NCBI GenBank assembly: GCA_022574185.1
Contig: JACZSM010000003.1
Location: 45,010 to 109,009 of the forward strand
Direction of reading: 5' to 3'
From: Pseudomonadota bacterium
Lineage (GTDB): Bacteria > Pseudomonadota > Gammaproteobacteria > Steroidobacterales > Woeseiaceae
Length of the DNA stretch: 64,000 bases
Shown here: piece by piece, positions 58,257-64,000 of the stretch
Numbering within the stretch: position 1 is the first letter of the stretch
How the letters are laid out: each line of letters begins with the position of its first letter
Notes under the pieces: model-generated
Database searches by the model: none
What the model was told of the DNA's origin: nothing
What the model saw: only the letters and a program-made list of their open reading frames with translations
Made by a program: the position numbers and the translations under genes

Positions 58257-59371
58257 ATGTATCCACATCGTGCGAGAATAAGCACCGGTTTTCTGCTCGT
58301 CCTGATCGCTATCTTCGTCACCGCCTGTGGTGGTGGCGGCGGCGGAACACCCCCGCCTGTGGTCACGAATAACGCCGAATGGTTGGTACCCATAGGCGAT
58401 GTTTTCGACGGCGGACCCGGCAAAGACGGCATTCCGGCGCTCAAAGCCCTGATTTTCAGTCCGCGGCAACGATACTGACCGTGGATCCGAGCGATCTCGT
58501 CATCGCCGTGAAACATAACGGCACCGTCAAGATATATCCACACGACATCATGGACTGGCACGAGATCGTCAACGACGGTCCGGCTAATGACCCCTATGTT
58601 ATGAGTTATTGTCCGCTGACCGGATCGGCTATGGCATGGCTGGCGACGCCGACGGATGCCAACTCTTCGTTTGGCGTATCCGGCCTGCTGTACAACACGA
58701 ACCTGCTGCTGTATGACCGCCAGACCGACAGTGTCTGGTCGCAGATGTTCGAGATTTCGATATCGGGACAACGCATTCGAGAAATACCGGAAAGAATTCA
58801 GGTGCTCGAAGGCAAGTTTGGGACGCTGCGCGATATGTACCCCAGTGCCTTGGTCATGACCCGGCGAACCGGCTTCACTCGCAATTACGAGAATTATCCG
58901 TACGGCGGCTATCGTGAAAATACCAGCCTGTTATTCCCGGTTACACACGCTGATCAACGTCTGCATCCGAAAACGCGAGTGATCGGCATTCGCTCCGGTT
59001 CCGGGATCGATGCCGATACGGTTACCAAGGTTTACCAGTTAGGCGAATTTGGGCCCACGACACAGGCGATCAACGACCAGTTTCAAAACCAGTCGATCAT
59101 CATCGTCGGTAATACGGACCTGAACTTTGCTGTAATCTACAATCGCGAACTTGCGGACGGAACCATTCTGACATTCACCGCTATCAACAACGACCTGCCC
59201 AATATCATGAGTGACGACGAAGGCAATGTCTGGGACGCATTTGGCACGGCGGTATCCGGGCCCCGGGCCGGCGAGCAACTCTCGATAACCAGATCGTATA
59301 CGGCATACTGGTTTGCCTGGGTAGCACACTTCCCTGACGTTGAAATTCACTTCAACGCGGACGGGCCATGA
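58257..59371 (+). pseudogene. DUF3179 lipoprotein gene interrupted by a one-base frameshift
   Basis: From ATG 58257 (AGGGGG upstream) the first frame encodes a lipoprotein signal ending IFVTAC and then VFDGGPGKDGIPAL, the start of DUF3179, before meeting TGA at 58478. The domain continues in the next frame from SPDFQSAATIL through DLVIAVKHNGTVKIYPHDIMDWHEIV to the end. One base seems to be missing in the AAA at 58443-58445: one extra base restores the family pattern GIPALxSPDF. It may be a true mutation or a sequencing error in a homopolymer. The remainder is intact and overlaps the next gene by ATGA. Confidence 0.85.
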
Positions 59372-60294
59372 ATTCACTCAAGATCAGTTTTGTTGTCGCC
59401 GTCGCATTAATGGCGATATCCCGGCCCGTGTCTGCCCAGACATGCAGCTGCGCAAGCGTGCCAATACTTGGCACCATGCAGTCGGCATCTCCAAAAAACA
59501 AGCAGTGGTTTGTTGCAAGCACTTACACATTTAGTGATATCAGTGAGCTTGTCAGCGGATCATCAACGGTTCCAGATCAGACAGGCCGGGACAGAACATC
59601 ACAAGCCCTGATATTCGAGGTCAGTCGTGGCCTGACTGCCAAGTGGTCATTTTCAGCCATGTTGTCGGTTGTCGAACATGAACGTGATGTTGGTGGCTCG
59701 ATTGACCGTGGGTCCGGGCTCGGGGACGGCGTCGTCATGCTCAAGTACTCACCAACAACGATCTCGGTGTACTCCAAAAACACCTTGTCTTTCGGTCTGG
59801 GCGGGCGACTACCGATCGGCGCTGACGACGTCAAAAATGGAGGCCTGACACTGTCCGAAGACCTGCATCCATCGACCGGTGCGTATGGCGGCATTGTTTG
59901 GGCCTACTACGCCAGGGCCCTGAACGAATCGGCGGGCGCACAAGTCTATTTCAGCACCAGCTATACTTATAATGGCGAAAACGATCGGGACTACCAGTTC
60001 GGCCACTCGACGACGGCCGCAATTGGCGGCAGCTATCAGACTCAGACACCGTGGGGTTTCAGCCTCGAGCTATTTTATCGGAATGCGCAGCGCGATAAAC
60101 GCAACTCGGTGGACATACCGAATACGGGCGGTCAGTGGCTCGATGTGATTCCGGCGGTGCAGTATCACGCGACTGAAGCCTTGGCTTTGAAAGCATCCGT
60201 AAAAATTCCGGTGACTCGCGATCTTAACGATTCACTGCAGTTCACAACCAAATACGCCGTGAGCTTGTCGTTGATGTACTTGTTTGGCAGCTGA
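59368..60294 (+). CDS. Outer-membrane beta-barrel protein of unknown function
   Basis: 308 residues: a signal peptide (1-23, ending VSAQ), a short Cys-containing segment CSCASVP, then alternating strands with paired aromatic residues (WFVASTYTFSD, FSLELFYRNAQR) and a C-terminal SLSLMYLFGS. The size fits a 10-12 strand barrel. Overlap with the DUF3179 gene suggests a joint function at the envelope. Confidence 0.8.
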   Translation: MNSLKISFVVAVALMAISRPVSAQTCSCASVPILGTMQSASPKNKQWFVASTYTFSDISELVSGSSTVPDQTGRDRTSQALIFEVSRGLTAKWSFSAMLSVVEHERDVGGSIDRGSGLGDGVVMLKYSPTTISVYSKNTLSFGLGGRLPIGADDVKNGGLTLSEDLHPSTGAYGGIVWAYYARALNESAGAQVYFSTSYTYNGENDRDYQFGHSTTAAIGGSYQTQTPWGFSLELFYRNAQRDKRNSVDIPNTGGQWLDVIPAVQYHATEALALKASVKIPVTRDLNDSLQFTTKYAVSLSLMYLFGS

Positions 60295-60295
60295 A

Positions 60296-61195
60296 TCAGC
60301 CGTTATCTTCTGTGACGATTTTGAGCTCGCCGTTCTCCGCACGGCGCCAGTACAGGCGCTTGGTCGTCACGGTCGTGTGCTCGTCGTCAACGATCGACTG
60401 TCGAAACCGGCTCAAGAACAGACCCTCCTCTTCAGGATCTTCAAGCAACAACACATCATCGAGAACAAATTGCTGAATCGACCGTGCAGCCAGCGCCTGT
60501 AGCCGGTACGCTGACCATTCGTCCCTGTCCAAGCCTCGATACTTGAAGTCAGTAGCATACAATGACAGATAGCGGTGCCAATCGCCGCTGCGATAACTAC
60601 TCGCCCAGGAATCGAGCGCAGCCATCAGTTCGTCGCGCGTCGCAGCAATTTGCTCGGCACTTTTCCTGCGAATCTTGCGCGCAATAATCACCGGCGTTAC
60701 GAGCGGTACGAGATGTTCCTCGAGGAGCAGCAGATCGGCATTGGGCAGGGCGATGCAGCCGTCAGTATCCAATGGCGGCCGCTGACCGCTGCCGGGCGTC
60801 ACCCCGTGTATCCAGATGCCGTCGCCGGTGCGCTCGTTGAATCGGTCCCAGGCGTTCGGATAGTCGAGAGGGAATGCTGTCGGGCCGTACATTTCATGCA
60901 GGCCGCTTGCGTCGAGCTGATCGTTGACAAAGTAAATGCCCAACGGTGTGCGACGGTCCCAGGCGCGTCGCTTACCTACTCCGCCCTGACCGACTGACAT
61001 ATAACGTTCGTCACCTGGCTCGAGCCCATGGCGACCTCGCATGAACCGGTGTAGCGTCGATGTGTCAGTTTCTGCAATGAGAATACTGGCAACGGATTCC
61101 GGGAGCTGCAGTACATAGGCAGGCAGAACATCGGCATTCTGGGCGATTGCCATGCTGGGACCGAGCACAATCGCGAGGCTAAGCAGACGGAACAT
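60296..61195 (-). CDS. YkuD-family L,D-transpeptidase with NTF2-like C-terminal domain
   Basis: 299 residues: a signal peptide (1-18), a YkuD domain (about 25-170) with GIWIHGVTP and the catalytic Cys in DTDGCIALPN, then an NTF2/SnoaL-like domain (190-299). The motif reads TDGCIAL instead of the usual SHGCVR, a form I associate with the YafK/LdtF subgroup, which includes enzymes that cut protein-peptidoglycan links. Periplasmic wall remodelling is likely. Confidence 0.88.
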   Translation of the reverse strand: MFRLLSLAIVLGPSMAIAQNADVLPAYVLQLPESVASILIAETDTSTLHRFMRGRHGLEPGDERYMSVGQGGVGKRRAWDRRTPLGIYFVNDQLDASGLHEMYGPTAFPLDYPNAWDRFNERTGDGIWIHGVTPGSGQRPPLDTDGCIALPNADLLLLEEHLVPLVTPVIIARKIRRKSAEQIAATRDELMAALDSWASSYRSGDWHRYLSLYATDFKYRGLDRDEWSAYRLQALAARSIQQFVLDDVLLLEDPEEEGLFLSRFRQSIVDDEHTTVTTKRLYWRRAENGELKIVTEDNG

Positions 61196-61272
61196 GCCGG
61201 GATATTACAGCTGCCCGGGAGGCATCACCATGATATGTTCACGGGCATCAGTTTGAGACCCCAGGATAAGCC

Positions 61273-63042
61273 GTGAAGAGATCCACCTCCATACTCGCCA
61301 TTGCATTGTTCTCTGGCAGCATTGCCGCCGCGCCGGCCGCTGATGAGGCATTCGCCGCCCTCGCCGAGCAGTACGTCAGCGACCTGACCCGGATTTCGCC
61401 AGTCTCGGCGACATTGATTGGCGATCATAGCGCGGATCACGAACTCGACAACGTCGATGCGCGGGGGCGCGCCAACTCCCGGCGTCTTTACCTTGAATAC
61501 CGTGCGGCACTCGCGGCCATTGATCACGAATCTTTGTCACGCGCCAATCAGGTGGATGCGGAGATCCTTCACAATGAGGTCGAGTCCAGCTTGTGGGCGC
61601 TTGATACGTTCCAGTCGTGGGCCTGGAATCCGCTCGACTACGTTAACCTGTCGGGCAGCTCGATTTACGGCCTGGTCGCGCGCGATTTTGCCCCACTCGA
61701 GCAGCGCTTTGCTGACGCCGCCTCGCGACTCGAACAGCTGCCACGATTTCTTCGCCAGGCTCGTGAATCCCTGGATCCGGAACGAGTGCCCAAGATCCAC
61801 GCCGAAATAGCTGCGCAGCAGAACCCGGGTCTTGTGTCCATCATTGACACCATGATCGTGCCGCGCATGGACGAATTGACGATGGGCACGAGAGATAGAC
61901 TGACGGCTGCTATTGAAGTCGCCAAGGACGCGATCGCCGCACACCAGACCTGGCTCGAAGAAGAACTGTTGCCGCGGGCGGCCGGTGACTTTCGCGTGGG
62001 CGCGGAATTGTTCGATGCGAAGCTCGCGTTCGTTCTGCATTCACCGCTCGGCCGCAGGGAAGTAAAGGCTCGCGCCGAAGGCGAGTACGAGTCCGTTCGC
62101 AATCAGATGTATGAGATCGCCAAAGAGGTCTATACGGTGTCGCACCCGTACACAGCGTTTCCGGACACGCCGAACGAGGAATACAAGCAGGCCATCATTC
62201 GCGCAGCGCTGGAGCAGGCCTATCAGCAGTTGCCACCGCGCGACGGCATCGTCGAGCTTGCGAAAGAATATTTGCAGCAGGCCACTGACTTTGTGATCGA
62301 ACACAACATCGTGACGATGCCCGACGATCCGGTTGAAATCATCGTCATGCCCGAATTCCAGCGTGGCGTAACCGTCGCCTACCTCGACCCACCGGGACCG
62401 CTCGACCAGGGGCAGGCGGCGTTCTATGCGGTCGCGCCACTGCCCGAAGACTGGACTGATGAACAGGTCACGTCATTCCTGCGTGAGTACAACATGCTCT
62501 CCATCCAGGACCTGACGATTCACGAAGGCGTGCCGGGGCATTACCTGCAGCTGTCGCTCAGCAATCGCTACCCCTCGACCTTGCGCAGCGTACTGTGGTC
62601 AGGAACGTTCGTCGAAGGCTGGGCGGTCTACGCAGAGCGCGTCATGGTCGACGAGGGCTACCTCGACTACGACCCACTGATGCGGCTCATCAATCTCAAG
62701 TGGTATCTGCGTGCCGTGACCAATGCCATCATCGACTCTGCGATCCATGTGGATGGAATGACACGTGATGAAGCGATGAAGCTCATGATCGAAGGTGGTT
62801 TTCAGGAAGAGCGCGAGGCCGCAGGAAAATGGGTGCGGGCACAACTGACATCAGCGCAACTCTCGACCTACTTTGTCGGCTACCAGGAACACATTGAAAT
62901 GCGCAGGGCAGTCGAGGCTGCATGGGGTGACGAGTTCACACTGCGCCGCTATCACGATCAGGCCTTATCCTACGGGTCTCCACCGGTTAAGTATGTGCGC
63001 GCGCTCATCCTTGGCGAAAACATTCTGCAAATTCAGCGGTAA
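61273..63042 (+). CDS. DUF885-family secreted putative metallohydrolase
   Basis: 589 residues with a signal peptide (1-22). The DUF885 motifs are present: HEGVPGHYLQL as an extended zinc site and FVEGWAVYAERVM downstream. The family is thought to contain zinc carboxypeptidase-like enzymes acting outside the cytoplasm. GTG 61273 is the start, with AGGAT seven bases upstream. Confidence 0.92.
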   Translation: MKRSTSILAIALFSGSIAAAPAADEAFAALAEQYVSDLTRISPVSATLIGDHSADHELDNVDARGRANSRRLYLEYRAALAAIDHESLSRANQVDAEILHNEVESSLWALDTFQSWAWNPLDYVNLSGSSIYGLVARDFAPLEQRFADAASRLEQLPRFLRQARESLDPERVPKIHAEIAAQQNPGLVSIIDTMIVPRMDELTMGTRDRLTAAIEVAKDAIAAHQTWLEEELLPRAAGDFRVGAELFDAKLAFVLHSPLGRREVKARAEGEYESVRNQMYEIAKEVYTVSHPYTAFPDTPNEEYKQAIIRAALEQAYQQLPPRDGIVELAKEYLQQATDFVIEHNIVTMPDDPVEIIVMPEFQRGVTVAYLDPPGPLDQGQAAFYAVAPLPEDWTDEQVTSFLREYNMLSIQDLTIHEGVPGHYLQLSLSNRYPSTLRSVLWSGTFVEGWAVYAERVMVDEGYLDYDPLMRLINLKWYLRAVTNAIIDSAIHVDGMTRDEAMKLMIEGGFQEEREAAGKWVRAQLTSAQLSTYFVGYQEHIEMRRAVEAAWGDEFTLRRYHDQALSYGSPPVKYVRALILGENILQIQR

Positions 63043-63056
63043 GTTGCAGTCGGCCA

Positions 63057-63253
63057 ATGAATTTTAAGAATCCGCAGACCTCAATTTGCGCTCGCGTGAT
63101 CACCGCCTGTCTCGTGAGCTCTTTACTTATGACCGAAGTCGCTCATGGCGCCGTGGACACTGAACCACTGTTCGCCAGCGACGATATTATCAAAGTGAGG
63201 ATTGAGGCGCGATTTCGAACGACTATGCACAAAAGGTCGATCGACGAAGATCA
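63057..63253 (+). pseudogene. 5' remnant of a secreted-protein gene cut by a group II intron
   Basis: The first 66 codons encode a signal peptide (to VAHGA) and LFASDDIIKVRIEARFRTTMHKRSIDED, which I recognise as the N-terminus of a family of periplasmic proteins of about 300 residues. After GAAGAT at 63250 the sequence becomes the reverse strand of a reverse transcriptase gene. The rest of the host gene is not in the window. Confidence 0.75.
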
Positions 63254-63808
63254 GTTGTCAAAGCAACCCTTGATATCTCCCTCCAGTATCCACTGGGCGC
63301 ATGTTCTCTTACAGAGAACGTTAAAGCACCGTTCAATGGCATCGGCCGGAGCATCGTCCTGGCCTAAACCCGTAGGAATGGATATCAGCCTGAGTTTCTG
63401 CCACCGGTTCCAGTGCCATCAAATAGAGTGCTTGCATCGCGCGATCATGCATGATTGGAAGACCGAGAGGGCGTTTCTTGCCATTCTTCTTGGGAATGTA
63501 AATGCGCCTCAAGGGTAATGCCCGATAAGCTCGATTAGTCAGGGCCAACACAGCGACTGCCGTCAGATCGTGCCGTCCACACCCGCGGTGTGGCGGCCAC
63601 GATTTCGTGTCACTCGTCTTACCACCAACAGTTTGGCAGAGTGAGAATGGGTCAGGAGCCGCTGCAAGGCTTTCACTTTACCCCAGCGCCCTTCCCGGAC
63701 TGCCTTGGCAATACGAACCTGAAGTCGGCGTACGTCGCCCTCCGCAGCCTTCCAGTCAATGGAATTCCAGAGAGTGGTCGCTGAGGATGCACCGCCCGAG
63801 GGCGTCAT
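63254..63808 (-). pseudogene. Group II intron reverse transcriptase/maturase remnant
   Basis: ATG 63808 opens with SIDWKAAEGDVRRLQVRIAK and [16 protein letters not shown], the RT0 region of bacterial group II intron proteins, to VDGTI and a stop at 63563. After a short internal deletion the next frame gives [18 protein letters not shown] and [21 protein letters not shown] further frameshift near 63343 leads to [11 protein letters not shown] and WILEGDIKGCFDN, where homology ends. With two frame breaks and no catalytic YADD region it is inactive. Confidence 0.88.
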
Positions 63809-64000
63809 TTGCCTTTCCTCATGCTGCCGATTCCTCAGATGATCTTGCCATCAAGGACCCGTCGGACGTGGGCTCCCCTTTCGAGGTGGGTAACATCAAA
63901 ACCCATATGCCAACCGTTACGGATTGCCATTCGCTTCTTCCGACATCCTATGCCTGCACGGCCATCAAACTCCCTCACGGGAGACTTACCTTGCGGAACC
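63254..64000 (-). mobile_element. Decayed, truncated group II intron, 5' end beyond the window
   Basis: On the minus strand, bases 64000-63809 are a non-coding stretch of the kind that precedes intron-encoded proteins (domains I-IV), followed by a reverse transcriptase reading to 63254, where it ends inside the palm domain. The 3' part (rest of the protein, domains V and VI) is missing. The element is inserted in the secreted-protein gene, oriented opposite to it. Confidence 0.85.

Noticed and set aside
58379..59371. Intact 330-residue gene with its own start
   Set aside because: The first about 30 residues are a shadow frame of the lipoprotein segment; the family domain begins in the other frame upstream.
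63057..63518. Intact 153-residue secreted protein
   Set aside because: After about residue 66 the sequence is antisense to a group II intron reverse transcriptase, so the frame is chimeric.

Overview
The window reads as chromosome of a free-living, aerobic Gram-negative gammaproteobacterium. The evidence is a gshA/fadE/polA/engB/dsbA gene complement, a Psp envelope-stress locus with pspF divergent from pspABC, GspA/GspB-type secretion helpers, the small lipoprotein LptM and a diheme cytochrome c4. Two traits are unusual for the class: a complete mevalonate route to isoprenoids, and an arginine operon built around an acylornithine carbamoyltransferase as in Xanthomonas and Bacteroidetes. I infer a lineage near Xanthomonadales/Woeseia-like bacteria; no rRNA or tRNA was seen that could fix this. 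Coding density is high and many genes overlap by ATGA or GTGA.

Layout. 1-9.5 kb: an SOS-controlled UvrD-like helicase (runs off the left edge), an SLC13 carrier with four RCK_C domains, two paralogous membrane-anchored proteins, a sulfotransferase/aminotransferase pair, gshA and a bactofilin. 9.5-19.8 kb: a GGDEF-EAL protein, the psp locus, a YtrA-like GntR/ABC operon, a small gene with its own operator and terminator, and an ECF sigma/anti-sigma-like pair. 19.9-25.6 kb: mdh, fadE and two membrane or lipoprotein genes. 25.6-32.8 kb: the mevalonate cluster, comprising HMG-CoA synthase, idi, a fused HMG-CoA reductase-mevalonate kinase, a phosphomevalonate kinase, mvaD and ispA. 32.8-44.5 kb: dinB, gspAB, a FakA-FakB fusion, a SRAP protein, an ABC exporter, a diverged FlhD-like/FlhC-like divergent pair, nudC, a TANGO2-like gene and an esterase. 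44.5-52.7 kb: one translationally coupled operon argR-argG-X-argC-argD-argF'-argB-argH. 52.7-64 kb: lptM, polA, a probable small RNA, engB, cytochrome c4-dsbA, a frameshifted DUF3179 gene, an outer-membrane barrel, an L,D-transpeptidase, a DUF885 hydrolase, and a secreted-protein gene cut by a decayed group II intron that continues past the right edge.

Strongest leads. (1) The arginine operon: its carbamoyltransferase has the residue pattern of the succinylornithine enzyme rather than the acetylornithine enzyme, no argA, argJ or argE is present, and a P-loop protein of unknown function sits inside the operon where an acyl-transfer gene would be expected. (2) An unrecognised FlhD-like protein with a long C-terminal extension, encoded divergently from an FlhC-like protein. 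(3) A family of about 30-bp imperfect palindromes, four copies in 64 kb, each touching a gene boundary; one contains the polA ribosome-binding site. (4) A structured RNA between polA and engB, the position of Spot 42 in enterics and ErsA in pseudomonads. Remaining gaps are short; 18.47-18.73 kb shows nothing further that I recognise.
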